A DNA stretch of 64,000 nucleotides from JACMLC01 sp963720235 (GCA_963720235.1 OY970389.1:1550001-1614000); one strand, 5' to 3'. Numbered from the stretch's first letter, positions 1 to 9,589 are shown. The notes: generated from the sequence alone by a model not told the origin. A program made the numbers and translations.

Positions 1-62
1 ATAAACTCTTTCCGCTCGAAGAATTGCAATTCTCAATCCTCAAAACTACAATCTTGCGCAGG

Positions 63-638
63 ATGAGCCAGCCGCAGCAGAGCAAAGATTACTATGCCAT
101 CTTAGGCGCGGAAGAGGACGCAACGCGCAGCGAGATTGACCGTCTCTATCGTCGCAAGGCTGTGCTGCATCACCCGGATCGCGGCGGCAGCGAGGAAGAG
201 ATGAAGTCGCTCAACGAAGCATACGGCGTGCTCAAGGACGAGGACGCGCGCCGCGTTTATGATTCAGGCAGACAGCAAGCGCAGCCGAGACATTATTCAG
301 AGATGAACTACAACGCGCCGCCGCAATCTCCCGGCCCAGTGCAACTCGATGCCATTACACATCAAGTCGGAGCGGCACTCATGTTTTTAGTGCTGGGCTT
401 AGTGCTCCTCTTTATCGTGCGATTTCAATATGTGATGTTTCTGTGGCCTCTGGCTTTGCTGGCGCTCTTTATGATTGTCGTCGGGATTGTGCAGGCGCAT
501 GCGGTGATGGGCGCGGCGCGTAACATGCTGCGACAATCGCATCCGGCGCGCAAGCTTGTGTGGATACAGGAGACAGCCTTCTGGTCTGTCATCTGCGGCG
601 GTGGCTACGGCGTGTATCTGCTTTTGACTGCGATTTAA
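63..638 (+). CDS. J-domain (DnaJ-like) membrane protein
   Basis: N-terminal J domain at about residues 8-68 with the HPD tripeptide at 37-39 (LHHPDRGG), which stimulates Hsp70 ATPase. The second half is hydrophobic, with two or three membrane segments near residues 105-150 and 172-190, so the J domain is probably tethered to the inner membrane with the chaperone-recruiting face in the cytoplasm. There is no Gly/Phe region, zinc-finger domain or C-terminal substrate-binding domain, so it is not DnaJ itself. The ATG at 63 is preferred over an in-frame start at 24 because J domains normally begin about here. Client unknown. Confidence 0.8.
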   Translation: MSQPQQSKDYYAILGAEEDATRSEIDRLYRRKAVLHHPDRGGSEEEMKSLNEAYGVLKDEDARRVYDSGRQQAQPRHYSEMNYNAPPQSPGPVQLDAITHQVGAALMFLVLGLVLLFIVRFQYVMFLWPLALLALFMIVVGIVQAHAVMGAARNMLRQSHPARKLVWIQETAFWSVICGGGYGVYLLLTAI

Positions 639-664
639 AGTTGAGGGACGAAACAGGGAATCGA

Positions 665-1033
665 ATGGCATTCACGGGACTCGATCTGCTCTTTCTGGAA
701 GTCAATAGCCTGGAGGAATCCGTCAAGTTCTATCACGAACAGCTTGGCTTTCAGATAGAGACGAACAATACAGAGGCCGAGCCGCCGATGGCAACCCTGC
801 GCGCAGGACGTTTAAAGCTCACGCTCGTACAGCAGCTTGAGACGATGCTCAGGCGCGGGCGCGGCGTGCATTTTTTTCTCGGCGTGACGGACGTGGATGC
901 TTATTACGCAGAATTGCGCGAGCGCAGTCTGGTCGTGCAAGCTCCTGTTGACGAAGGCTGGGGCGGACGCTTTATCACGCTCGAAGACCCTGACAAGTAC
1001 AGGTTCTTTTTCGTCGAATGGGCCAGAGCATAA
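665..1033 (+). CDS. VOC superfamily (glyoxalase/bleomycin-resistance fold) protein
   Basis: A 122-residue single-module VOC protein. The opening FTGLDLLFLEVNSLEESVKF and YHEQLGF are typical of the first beta-alpha-beta-beta-beta unit, and the end (GWGGRFITLEDPDKYRFFF) is the usual second unit with a metal-ligand-like Glu in the last strands. Family members are dioxygenases, isomerases, glyoxalases or drug-binding proteins; the substrate cannot be read from sequence. ATG 665 is chosen because the VOC fold starts immediately after it. It lies 26 bp after the J-domain gene on the same strand. Confidence 0.75.
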   Translation: MAFTGLDLLFLEVNSLEESVKFYHEQLGFQIETNNTEAEPPMATLRAGRLKLTLVQQLETMLRRGRGVHFFLGVTDVDAYYAELRERSLVVQAPVDEGWGGRFITLEDPDKYRFFFVEWARA

Positions 1034-1214
1034 ATTTGCAATGTTCCGAAATGTGTGTGAAAGTTGACTTGCCGACCTGATTCGTCTTATTGTCGCCAGA
1101 CACTCCCAATTCCCCATGTCGCAGTCTTAGATTGGCAGCCAATCGTTTGTGAGAAAATGCGATGTTGTTGCCGGGGTAAAAATTTTTAGCAAGTATCGCT
1201 CGAAGGAGATGCAC

Positions 1215-2258
1215 ATGATGAAAAAGCTGATTAGCCGTTTGACCTTGAGCCTGATGGCAGCGACCCTTCTGTTGTCTGTTCCTGCACAGGGCGCGGCCAC
1301 GCATGCTTTGATGAACGCACAGGATAACAGCAAGGACGCTAAGGCGAAGGCAGAGCTGTTTGAAAAGTTTCGCGCCAACTCGACAGGCGACCTTAATAAG
1401 CAGAAGTCAGCCTACGAAGCCGGAAAAGAATATTTGCAGAAATATCCGAGCGAGACCGATCCGAATAACAAGCAGATTAAGGAATGGATCGCGCTCTATG
1501 AATCGGAACTGCGCGGCGTAGATGTCTTGAATAAGGTTTACAAGGACAAAAAGTATGTCGAAGCTCTACAGCTTGGCAAACCTGTTCTGACAATCGACCC
1601 GAACAATATCAAAGTCCTGACCGCGCTCGGCTACGCAGGTCTCTACACAGCCGCAGAGGGAGCGACAGACAGTACAGAACCTATCGGCTATGCCAAAAAA
1701 GCCGTCCAGCTAATTGAAGCCGGAGGCGCGCCAACAGATTGGAAGCCTTTCAAGAGCAAAGATGAAACGCTCGGCTGGCTTAACTACGCGCTCGGTTTGA
1801 TGACTGCGCGAACCACGCCCGCAGAGTCCATAGGCTATTTCACCAAAGCCGCGATGTACGAGGGCGCGCCGAAAAACGACCCGTCCGTCTATTACTATCT
1901 GGCAGCCCTGCATGAGCAGGAGTATCAAGATATGAGCGACAACTATGCCAAGACATACGCCGGCAAGGCTGAGACGAATGACAGCAGGGCCGCGATGGAG
2001 AAGATCCTCTCAAGGATGGATCTCATCATAGATGCCTATGCACGCGCGATTGCTTACACCGACGCCACGCCTGAGAACACGCAGAGATTTCAGGGACAAA
2101 AACCTGCCTGGATGGAAAAGCTGACGACCTATTACAAGTTTCGCAACAACAAATCGGATGCAGGCTTGAAGGAAATGATTTCCGGCATACGCACCAAGCC
2201 TTTGCCCGGTCAACCTGCGCCATCCAGCAATGTTCCTCTAACGCCGCAGACGCCTTGA
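1215..2258 (+). CDS. Secreted TPR-like protein of unknown function
   Basis: Strong ribosome-binding site GAAGGAG at 1202-1208 supports the ATG at 1215 (or 1218). The N-terminus is a signal peptide (MMKKLISRLTLSLMAATLLL, then cleavage near AQG/AA). The mature protein of about 320 residues is largely helical, with helix pairs resembling tetratricopeptide repeats (for example KYVEALQLGKPVLTIDPNNI), and ends in a Pro-rich tail (QPAPSSNVPLTPQTP). It probably scaffolds a periplasmic or outer-membrane assembly. No enzymatic motif was seen. Confidence 0.65.
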   Translation: MMKKLISRLTLSLMAATLLLSVPAQGAATHALMNAQDNSKDAKAKAELFEKFRANSTGDLNKQKSAYEAGKEYLQKYPSETDPNNKQIKEWIALYESELRGVDVLNKVYKDKKYVEALQLGKPVLTIDPNNIKVLTALGYAGLYTAAEGATDSTEPIGYAKKAVQLIEAGGAPTDWKPFKSKDETLGWLNYALGLMTARTTPAESIGYFTKAAMYEGAPKNDPSVYYYLAALHEQEYQDMSDNYAKTYAGKAETNDSRAAMEKILSRMDLIIDAYARAIAYTDATPENTQRFQGQKPAWMEKLTTYYKFRNNKSDAGLKEMISGIRTKPLPGQPAPSSNVPLTPQTP

Positions 2259-2293
2259 AACAGGTAGAACTTCTGGTGAAGATGAAGAAAGAA

Positions 2294-2386
2294 TTTCCCG
2301 CAAAGGCGCAAAGAAGAGAAGACGCAGAGGAGTTATGGCTCTTTAACTTGAATGCTTTCTTTGCGCCTTTGCGCCTTTGCGGGAAC
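2294..2386. repeat. CGCAAAG-family long intergenic hairpin, copy 1
   Basis: Inverted repeat: the left arm TTCCCGCAAAGGCGCAAAG pairs with a right arm built of CTTTGCG/CCTTTGCG units ending CCTTTGCGGGAA. It sits just after the TPR gene. Six related copies occur in this window, all intergenic. Confidence 0.85.
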
Positions 2387-2423
2387 TGTTTTTCTTCTCC
2401 CTGTTTCGACTTCTAAAATTTAA

Positions 2424-2454
2424 TTGGCTAAGAGCAGGTCAAACTCATTATAAT
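2424..2454 (+). promoter_or_regulatory. Candidate sigma70-type promoter for the CBS gene
   Basis: A perfect -10 TATAAT at 2449-2454 with a weak -35 TTGGCT at 2424-2429 and a 19-bp spacer. It lies 46 bp upstream of the CBS-domain ATG. Primary sigma consensus in this phylum is assumed, not shown. Confidence 0.4.
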
Positions 2455-2499
2455 GTTGGCCCGCAGGCACACTTATCACACAGGAGGGTTAATCCTAAA

Positions 2500-2925
2500 A
2501 TGATGACAATCAGTGATGTGATACGCGACCGCGAGCCTTATTCTGTGCGTGTCACTGAGACTGTCCTCGAAGCCGCAGAGTTTATGGCGACTCGCAAGAT
2601 TGGCGGAGTCTGTGTCCTCGATGAAGACGGACGCCTCGCAGGCATCCTGACCGAGCGCGACCTGCTCAATCGTATCGTGCTTCACAGGCGCGACCCCGCA
2701 GGCATTCCTATCAAAGAAGTGATGAGCGAAGTGCGTGCCGTGATTGAAACTAAAGACACGCCGCATGAAGCTCTGGAAAGAATGGAGCGCATAGGCCGTC
2801 GCCACTTGCCTGTCGTGGATGGCGAACGCTGGGTCGGGATGCTCTCAATGCGCGACCTGATGAGAGTCGAACTGAGCGAGCAGGGCGACGAGATTAAATT
2901 GCTCCACGAATATATCTCACATTAA
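2500..2925 (+). CDS. CBS-domain pair protein
   Basis: A 141-residue protein consisting almost entirely of two CBS motifs: about residues 10-65 (VLEAAEFMATRKIGGVCVLD ... GILTERDLLNRIV) and 75-135 (ALERMERIGRRHLPVVDGER ... GMLSMRDLM). The tandem forms a Bateman module that binds adenine nucleotides or SAM and usually acts as an energy sensor or regulatory subunit. The RBS AGGAGGG at 2482-2488 supports ATG 2500. There is no attached effector domain, so the partner is unknown. Confidence 0.85.
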   Translation: MMTISDVIRDREPYSVRVTETVLEAAEFMATRKIGGVCVLDEDGRLAGILTERDLLNRIVLHRRDPAGIPIKEVMSEVRAVIETKDTPHEALERMERIGRRHLPVVDGERWVGMLSMRDLMRVELSEQGDEIKLLHEYISH

Positions 2926-2960
2926 AGCGAGCGCATGATCTGGCATAAAATGTCTCAACC

Positions 2961-4040
2961 ATGCTGAGCGATGTTCAGGTCAGGCAGTTTGAAGTGTCCG
3001 AACAGGATGCTTTGCTACGCTTCCTACGCAAAGCCTATCCAGACGAGCCGCTCAAAAGCGACACGGCTTTCTGGAAATGGCATTTCCTCCAAAATCCTTA
3101 CGTCAGCACGGATAATGTTCCCACATGGATTGCTTTAGATGACAAAGAGATTGTCGGTCAACTCGCTGCCATTCCGATGGAGTTGAAACTTGGCGCAGAA
3201 GAAGTGGCAGCCATCTGGGTTGTCAATATCGTCGTGCTGCCGGAATATCGCAGGCGCGGTCTGGGCCACAAATTGTTTCAAGTGGCCCACGAGACTTTTT
3301 GCCAGAGGATGATTGCGCTCGGCTATAACGAGCAATCCGGCTCTATCCTGCGCCGCCGCAAGTGGACACAGATGGGGCGCATCAATCGTTACCACAGGCT
3401 TTTATTTCCCGGCGATGCGGCGAAAGAAATCTCAAGGCTTGGCCCACTGCGTGGCTTTGCCAATCTCATCTACGCGCCATTTCGCCCGCGCATGTCAAAG
3501 CTCTTGCCGACAACTGGCGAAGTGCGCGCCATCGAGCATTTCGATTCTTCCTTTGACGAACTCTGGAAAGATGCGCGCAGCCAGTGGCCCTGTGCAGTAG
3601 TTCGCAGCGCACGTTTTCTCGAATGGCAATTCATGCGTCAGCCCGCAAAGAAGTTTGACATCTTAGGCTATTATGAAAACGGGCGACTGTTGGGATACAT
3701 TGTGCTCTTCTTCAGAAAGGCGTTGCGCGGCGGCATTTCGCACAAAGCTTCCATCAGCGATTTGTGCTACACCGCTGAGAATCCTGTTGAAGTGATTGAC
3801 AATCTCTTGAAGGCCGCGCTTCATCTGTCATTACAGAAGCGCGTCGGCAGCCTTGTGACGGATGTTTTGGATGAGCGCGTCGAGCAGAGGCTGCGCCATT
3901 TCGGATTCCGTTACATCAAAAACTCGCCGGGCTTCATGGTTGGCCCGGACGGGCCGCAGGACTTAATGACAGAGAGAAGCAACTGGTTTCTCACGCGCGG
4001 CGATTCCGATGTCAGCATTTTTGAAGAACCGAATATCTAA
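2961..4040 (+). CDS. GNAT-family N-acetyltransferase
   Basis: A 359-residue protein with an N-terminal GNAT fold. The acetyl-CoA pyrophosphate-binding loop is visible as VVLPEYRRRGLGHKLFQVA (about residues 90-110), preceded by the strand AAIWVVNIVV. The C-terminal half (about 190-340) looks like a second, degenerate acyltransferase lobe, as in two-domain GNAT proteins of polysaccharide or peptidoglycan context. It lies 18 bp upstream of a NodB-type polysaccharide deacetylase, so a shared role in modifying an envelope or secreted polysaccharide is plausible (inference). No strong SD was seen before ATG 2961. Confidence 0.75.
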   Translation: MLSDVQVRQFEVSEQDALLRFLRKAYPDEPLKSDTAFWKWHFLQNPYVSTDNVPTWIALDDKEIVGQLAAIPMELKLGAEEVAAIWVVNIVVLPEYRRRGLGHKLFQVAHETFCQRMIALGYNEQSGSILRRRKWTQMGRINRYHRLLFPGDAAKEISRLGPLRGFANLIYAPFRPRMSKLLPTTGEVRAIEHFDSSFDELWKDARSQWPCAVVRSARFLEWQFMRQPAKKFDILGYYENGRLLGYIVLFFRKALRGGISHKASISDLCYTAENPVEVIDNLLKAALHLSLQKRVGSLVTDVLDERVEQRLRHFGFRYIKNSPGFMVGPDGPQDLMTERSNWFLTRGDSDVSIFEEPNI

Positions 4041-4058
4041 ACTGCATCAAAAAATTTT

Positions 4059-4785
4059 ATGACGACTGGCCCATTTATTTTCTATCACAAGATTGACACG
4101 CCGCCGCCCGATGCGCGCATACGCGGCGGATATACTCCGCTCAAAAGATTCACCAAGCAGATGGCTTTTCTCAAAAAGCAGGGAACAGAATTTTATACGG
4201 CCTCAGAAATGATTGAGCATTATCTTGAGCACAATTCATTTCCGCCGCGCGGGCTTGCCATCACGTTTGACGATGGTTGGAAAGACAATTACGAAAATGC
4301 TTTTCCAGTCCTGCGCGAGTTTGGAATCAAGGCGACAATCTTTCTTATCTCATCATGCGTCGGGCAAGTTTCTGACAAAGCTCAGTCCGAAGGCGAAAGC
4401 AGCCGCGCGCATCTCTCGCGGGAAAATATCTTGGAGATGTCAAAGCACGGCATAGAGTTTGGCTCGCATACTCTGAATCATAAACTTTTGCATCAAGTCT
4501 CTCAGAACGAAGTGAAGGAAGAGGTCGAAGAATCAAAAAGAGGAATCGAACAGACTCCTTGATAAACCCTGCAAAGTGTTTGCCTATCCCGGCGGACATT
4601 TCAACACGGAAGCGCGGCAAGCCGTCGCAGATGCAGGCTATCTTGCGGCCTTTACAACCACTTACGGCGAGAATGAGCGACTCGACCTGTATGCTCTCAA
4701 CCGCACGGAAATACTTCGCCGCGACCGCTTCCTCTACCAGTTCGCGCGCAAAGTAAAGCCGCTCATACACCGCGACGCCGCTTGA
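4059..4785 (+). CDS. Polysaccharide deacetylase (NodB domain), split by a +1 frameshift
   Basis: Two overlapping frames together encode a complete NodB homology domain. The first frame (4059-4562) has metal motif 1 (AITFDDGWKDN) and motif 2 (GSHTLNH). Reading then moves one base ahead, and the second frame (through 4785) carries motif 3 (VFAYPGGHFN) and the C-terminus. In the first frame the stop TGA at 4560-4562 directly follows a CCT proline codon; skipping the T at 4560 gives ...EQT-P-DKPCKVFAYPGG, consistent with the family. Such enzymes deacetylate N-acetylglucosamine polymers. No signal peptide is evident. Sequencing error, recent mutation or recoding cannot be separated here. Confidence 0.75.
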
Positions 4786-4862
4786 ATCTCTGCCACACAA
4801 AACTTACACTTCTCATACGCCGCCGGAAAACTTAGAGAGATAAAACTCAAGCTGAGTCATAT

Positions 4863-4979
4863 CTCAACCCTTTGCGAGCTTATGTCTTTCTTTTCTTTGC
4901 GCCACCAGCGTGAACCGCTCGTTGAGGTTTCGCGCAAAGGCGCAAACAAATAAAGACTCAAGCTCTGCAAAGGGTTGAG
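4863..4979. repeat. Long imperfect hairpin with a partial CGCAAAG core
   Basis: A 13-bp perfect inverted repeat (CTCAACCCTTTGC at 4863-4875 and GCAAAGGGTTGAG at 4967-4979) encloses a degraded CGCAAAG-type pair (CTTTGCGCC near 4895-4903, CGCGCAAAGGCGCAAA near 4931-4946). It fills the gap between the deacetylase and the sugar dehydrogenase. Confidence 0.7.
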
Positions 4980-5007
4980 TGGTTTTCTAAAGCGAGTGAG
5001 GAAGCAG

Positions 5008-6159
5008 ATGAGAAATATTCTATTCAGCATTCTTATCAACAGCATTTTATTAATCACGGCCTGCGGCCAGCCGCCGAAGGGAACTGGCACGGGCGAGATT
5101 AGCAATACGCAGGCAGACAAAGTGAGCTTTCGCGTGGAGACGGTCGTGGGCGGCCTCACGGTTCCCTGGTCTATTGTCTTCACGCCGGACGGGCGCATGA
5201 TTTTTACAGAGCGGCCCGGTCGCGTGCGCGTCTTTGAGAAGGGAAGTTTGCGGCCAGAGCCGCTCATCATGCTTTCGGATGTCGAGGCGAAAAGCGAAAG
5301 CGGCTTGATGGGCCTCGCGCTGCACCCGGACTTTGCGCAGAATGGTCTGCTCTATCTGGCTTATGCTTATGACAGCGGGAAAGAAACCCAGGTGCGCGTC
5401 GTGCGCTTTCGTGAATCTGGAAAGGAACTGACCGAACGCAAGCTCATCATAGAGAATATCCCTGCGGCGCAGTATCACGCGGGAACTCGTTTGCATTTCG
5501 GGCCAGACAAAAAGCTTTACATCACCACGGGCGATGCTGGCAAAAGAGAATTGGCCCAGAGACTTGATTCTCTCGCGGGAAAAACTTTGCGGCTCAACGA
5601 TGATGGCACAGTGCCTTCCGACAATCCTTTCGTGGGCCAGCAGAACGCGCGCCCGGAAATCTTTTCTTACGGGCATCGCAACGCACAGGGGATGGACTGG
5701 CAACCGGATTCTAATTTGATGTTTCAGACAGAGCATGGCCCGTCAACTTTTGACGGCCCGCCCGGTGGCGATGAAGTCAATATTGTCGAGCGCGGAAAAA
5801 ATTATGGCTGGCCCACGATTCATCATACGGAGACGCGCGCGGGCTTGGAATCGCCATTGCTGGAATACACGCCCGCCGTCGCTCCCGCGAGCGGCATGTT
5901 TTATCGCGGCACGAGCTTTCCACAGTTCAAAGGAAATTTTTTCTTTGGTTGCCTGAAAGGCGAGACGATTATCCGCGTCGAGCTTGACGGCAGGCGTGTC
6001 TTGAGACAGGAAAAACTTCTGCACAAACAGTACGGACGCATACGCGACATCGCGGAAGGGCCGGACGGCGCAATCTACTTCTCGACCTCAAATCGAGACG
6101 GGCGCGGCACGCCTGCGAAAGACGACGACCGCATCCTGCGTCTCACGCCTGTGAAGTAA
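5008..6159 (+). CDS. PQQ-dependent aldose sugar dehydrogenase-family lipoprotein
   Basis: A 383-residue soluble glucose/sorbosone dehydrogenase-type beta-propeller. Recognisable family blocks: LTVPWSIVFTPDGRMIFTER, SGLMGLALHPDFAQNG, YHAGTRLHFGPDKKLYITTG, SYGHRNAQGMDW, GGDEVNIVERGKNYGWP and GRIRDIAEGPDGAIYFSTS; the histidine of YHAG and the arginine of GHRN correspond to conserved PQQ-site residues. The N-terminus MRNILFSILINSILLITAC is a lipoprotein signal with lipobox ITAC, so the enzyme is probably anchored in the periplasm. ATG 5008 has GAGGA about 7 bp upstream. Oxidation of aldoses to lactones is the family activity; the substrate is not determinable. Confidence 0.88.
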   Translation: MRNILFSILINSILLITACGQPPKGTGTGEISNTQADKVSFRVETVVGGLTVPWSIVFTPDGRMIFTERPGRVRVFEKGSLRPEPLIMLSDVEAKSESGLMGLALHPDFAQNGLLYLAYAYDSGKETQVRVVRFRESGKELTERKLIIENIPAAQYHAGTRLHFGPDKKLYITTGDAGKRELAQRLDSLAGKTLRLNDDGTVPSDNPFVGQQNARPEIFSYGHRNAQGMDWQPDSNLMFQTEHGPSTFDGPPGGDEVNIVERGKNYGWPTIHHTETRAGLESPLLEYTPAVAPASGMFYRGTSFPQFKGNFFFGCLKGETIIRVELDGRRVLRQEKLLHKQYGRIRDIAEGPDGAIYFSTSNRDGRGTPAKDDDRILRLTPVK

Positions 6160-6184
6160 GGATAAAAAATAAGAAGAAAAGACA

Positions 6185-6251
6185 GTTCCCGCAAAGACGC
6201 AAAGGCGCAAAGAAAGCTTTTAAATCTTTTCTTTGCGCCTTTGCGCGAGAT
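6185..6251. repeat. CGCAAAG-family intergenic hairpin, copy 2
   Basis: GTTCCCGCAAAGACGCAAAG and following CGCAAAG units pair with CTTTGCGCCTTTGCGCGAG. It sits between two convergent genes (sugar dehydrogenase + and methyltransferase -), where it may act as a bidirectional terminator. Confidence 0.8.
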
Positions 6252-6323
6252 TCTTTCGTTGCTGTGGCTCACCTAAATTTCAAACTGACCCACTACCGAA
6301 TATCTTGAATGATTGATTTGTCT

Positions 6324-6953
6324 CTAAACCTTCTGTGCCAAGATAGCTGTCTTGGACCAGCCGATTGGGTCTAGGGGCGGAAAGCGATAATGCTTAACGA
6401 TGCGGAAGTAGCGATTGGTGTTTTCCGCAACAGCCTGCGGCGGATGAGTCTTGAAGCGGAACATGACTTCCAGGAGTTTGCTGACGGGTGACGGTCTGAC
6501 CGGAAGATGCAGCATGTAGCCGCCGGGCGCAAGCACGCGCGCCAGTTCGCTCAAACCATCCTGCAAGGAAACGTATTCGAGCGCGCCGCTCGTCACAATC
6601 ATCTCGAACGAATCATCGGCAAAGGGCAGTGACAAAACATTTGCCTGCGTATAGTTAATCCGGGCTTCGCTCCCAAATTTTTCCGCGACAGCTTTTCTGG
6701 CAGTGTTGATTGACGAAGCGGAAAGGTCAACCGCAGTGATACGCACAGTCCGACGCGCAGCCTTGAGCAGCGAGAGAGTCAAGAGGCCCGTGCCGCAGCC
6801 CGCGTCCAGAATCCTCGCGCCATGCGAAAGATTCGGCATGTGCTTGCGCAGGTATGTCTCCAATGAGCGTCCGTAGCCGTTGAACTTGAACGTCACATCA
6901 TAAAGCCCCGCGATACGGTCGTAAAACGTGCCTGCGCCGTTCTCAGTTGTCAT
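6324..6953 (-). CDS. Class I SAM-dependent methyltransferase
   Basis: A Rossmann methyltransferase of 209 residues. Motif I ILDAGCGTGLLTLSLL (about residues 50-65) binds SAM; the acidic end of strand 2 (ITAVDLS), motif II region (ANVLSLPFADDSFEMIVTSG) and VLAPGGYMLHLPV follow the UbiE/methyltransferase-11 pattern. An in-frame GTG at 6977 could extend it by eight residues; neither start has a strong SD. The substrate is not assignable and it stands alone. Confidence 0.8.
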   Translation of the reverse strand: MTTENGAGTFYDRIAGLYDVTFKFNGYGRSLETYLRKHMPNLSHGARILDAGCGTGLLTLSLLKAARRTVRITAVDLSASSINTARKAVAEKFGSEARINYTQANVLSLPFADDSFEMIVTSGALEYVSLQDGLSELARVLAPGGYMLHLPVRPSPVSKLLEVMFRFKTHPPQAVAENTNRYFRIVKHYRFPPLDPIGWSKTAILAQKV

Positions 6954-7270
6954 CTCTTTCAACACTATTCGCCTCACCTGCCTGACTTTTGTAAGCTTTG
7001 AATCAGAGGGGCCAGAGGGGATTTCTTCCTATCAAGCTAACAATACTTTGTCTCTAAATTCTCACATTCGGTTCAACATAATAATTTACTGCCCGCTAAA
7101 ATCCAACTCTCCATCGCTATCCGGGTGCGGCCCGTCACATTTAAGTTCCTGATTTGGCTTGCTTTCCATACAATTCAAGCTGTCACGCGCACGCACGCTT
7201 GCGGTTTCCTAAGAACTGGCGATTGCGTTACTATATCGCCATTGCAGACTTCAAAAAGGATTTGAGAAAA

Positions 7271-9589
7271 GTGCTGAACAGACTTTGCCTCTTGTTGGTT
7301 ATCGCGCTTCTTTGTTCACCCGCAATCTTCGCGCAGTCGAAGACTAATTCGAGCGATAAGTTCAAACAGCTTGGCGAACTTTTGCCGACGCCGAACGATT
7401 ACCGCTCGGCATCGGGCGCGCCCGGCGCGCGTTACTGGCAGCAGCGCGCAGACTACTCGATTGATGTCGAGCTTGATGATGCCAACCAGCGCATCATAGG
7501 CAAAGAGACTATCACCTATCGCAATCTCTCGCCGGATACTCTGACTTACCTGTGGCTCCAACTGGACCAGAACATCTGGTCCAAAGATTCCGATACCTAC
7601 AAGACACAGACCGCGCCGAGCTTTGACGAGATTCCGTTTCGCACAGTCGAAAATCTGGTGAAGCGAAATTTTGACGGCGGTTACAAAATCACTGCCGTGC
7701 GTGATGCGCGCAATACTGCTCTGCCGTACACCATCGTCAAGACGATGATGCGTATAGACCTGCGCGCACCGCTCTCTCCGGGCGAGGCGGTTGTCTTTTC
7801 AGTTGACTGGAATTACAACATCAACGACCAGCGCAAAATCGGCGGGCGCACGGGCTACGAATTTTTCAAAGCAGACGGCAATTACATTTACGAAATCGCG
7901 CACTGGTTTCCGCGCATGGCTGCCTACAATGACGTGAGCGGTTGGCAGCACAAGCAGTTCTTAGGCTCAGGCGAATTTACTCTTGAGTTCGGCAACTACA
8001 GAGTTCGCATCACAGTGCCTGACGACCACATTGTCGCCTCGACAGGCGTGCTGCAAAATCCTCTGGAAGTTTTGACACGCGCGCAACGCGATAGGCTTGA
8101 GCAGGCGAAGACCGCCAAAGAGCCAGTCCTGATTGTCACGCAGGAAGAGGCAAAGGCAAACGAATCAAGCAAGCCGCGCGGCAAAAAGACCTGGACATTT
8201 CATGCAGACAATGTGCGCGATTTTGCTTTCGCTTCATCAAGAAAATTTATCTGGGACGCGCAACTTCATGATGTGAACGGCAATCGCGTGATGGCTATGT
8301 CCTTCTATCCGAAGGAGGGCAATCCGCTCTGGGGACAGTACTCGACGCATGCCATCATGCACACTTTGAATGTCTATTCGCGTTACACTTTTACTTATCC
8401 TTATCCCGTCGCAATCTCTGTCAACGGCCCTGTCGGCGGCATGGAATATCCAATGATCTGCTTTAACGGGCCGCGCCCTGAACCGGACGGCACGTATTCT
8501 GCTGGCACGAAGCATGGCCTCATCTCAGTCGTGATACATGAAGTGGGCCACAACTTTTTCCCGATGATAGTCAATTCAGACGAGCGCGATTGGACATGGA
8601 TGGACGAGGGCTTGAATACTTTTCTGCAATACCTGTCGGAGCAGGAATGGCAAGAGAATTATCCATCGCGGCGCGGCGAGCCGAGGAATATTACCGAGTA
8701 CATGGCGAGTGATAATCAGGTGCCGATTATGACGCAATCTGATTCCGTCTTGCAGTTTGGCAACAATGCCTACGGCAAGCCTGCGACGGCTCTCAATATT
8801 TTGCGCGAGACGGTTTTGGGCAGAGAGCTTTTCGACTATGCCTTCAAAGAGTATGCGCGGCGTTGGAAGTTTAAGCGTCCGATGCCTGCCGATTTTTTCC
8901 GCACGATGGAGGATGCTTCGGGAGTTGACCTTGATTGGTTCTGGCGCGGATGGTTCTACACGACAGACCACACAGACATCTCGATTGAGCGCGTGCGCCT
9001 CTACACGACGGACACGCGCAATCCAGAGATTGAGAGGGAAGCCGCGCGGCGTGAAGATGCCGCACAACCCGAAACACTCTCAGAGCAACGCAACAAGTCT
9101 CTGCCAAAGCGCATTGACCAGTTCCCCTCGCTCAGAGATTTTTATAACACCTATGATGAGTTCAAAGTGACTGCGCGCCAGCGCGAAGAGTTTCAAGAAT
9201 ATCTTCAGACGCTGACCGAAGAAGAGCGAGCCTTGCTCACGAACGGCATCAACTTTTATGTCGTTGAGCTAAAGAACATCGGCGGACTTGTCATGCCTGT
9301 CATCCTGCTCATCGAATATGCGGACGGCACAAAGGAAGAGATGCGCATCCCCGCTGAAATCTGGCGTTATGATAATTTCAATGTCTCGAAGGTGATTGCG
9401 ACCAATAAAGAGATAAAGTCAATCGCGCTTGACCCGCATCTTGAGACGGCGGATGTGGATATGGAGAACAACTTCTTCCCGCGTCGCCCTGTGAAATCTA
9501 AGTTTCAGATTTTCAAGGAACAGAAAGAGCGCAATCCGATGCAGGAGCTTGAGCAGAAGCCCTTGCCACCGGCTGCGAATCAGCCATGA
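7271..9589 (+). CDS. M1-family (gluzincin) metallopeptidase, exported
   Basis: A 772-residue protein with a signal peptide (LNRLCLLLVIALLCSPAIFA). The zinc site HEVGH is at residues 423-427 and the third ligand Glu is in WMDEGLN at 446, giving the M1 pattern HExxH-18-E. The substrate-binding GGMEYP motif lies about 30 residues upstream (GPVGGMEYPM). It therefore probably acts as an aminopeptidase in the periplasm or at the surface. GTG 7271 is chosen because the signal peptide begins there and AAGGA lies at 7255-7259; frames open further upstream lack a good start. Its TGA overlaps the ATG of the next gene. Confidence 0.88.
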   Translation: MLNRLCLLLVIALLCSPAIFAQSKTNSSDKFKQLGELLPTPNDYRSASGAPGARYWQQRADYSIDVELDDANQRIIGKETITYRNLSPDTLTYLWLQLDQNIWSKDSDTYKTQTAPSFDEIPFRTVENLVKRNFDGGYKITAVRDARNTALPYTIVKTMMRIDLRAPLSPGEAVVFSVDWNYNINDQRKIGGRTGYEFFKADGNYIYEIAHWFPRMAAYNDVSGWQHKQFLGSGEFTLEFGNYRVRITVPDDHIVASTGVLQNPLEVLTRAQRDRLEQAKTAKEPVLIVTQEEAKANESSKPRGKKTWTFHADNVRDFAFASSRKFIWDAQLHDVNGNRVMAMSFYPKEGNPLWGQYSTHAIMHTLNVYSRYTFTYPYPVAISVNGPVGGMEYPMICFNGPRPEPDGTYSAGTKHGLISVVIHEVGHNFFPMIVNSDERDWTWMDEGLNTFLQYLSEQEWQENYPSRRGEPRNITEYMASDNQVPIMTQSDSVLQFGNNAYGKPATALNILRETVLGRELFDYAFKEYARRWKFKRPMPADFFRTMEDASGVDLDWFWRGWFYTTDHTDISIERVRLYTTDTRNPEIEREAARREDAAQPETLSEQRNKSLPKRIDQFPSLRDFYNTYDEFKVTARQREEFQEYLQTLTEEERALLTNGINFYVVELKNIGGLVMPVILLIEYADGTKEEMRIPAEIWRYDNFNVSKVIATNKEIKSIALDPHLETADVDMENNFFPRRPVKSKFQIFKEQKERNPMQELEQKPLPPAANQP

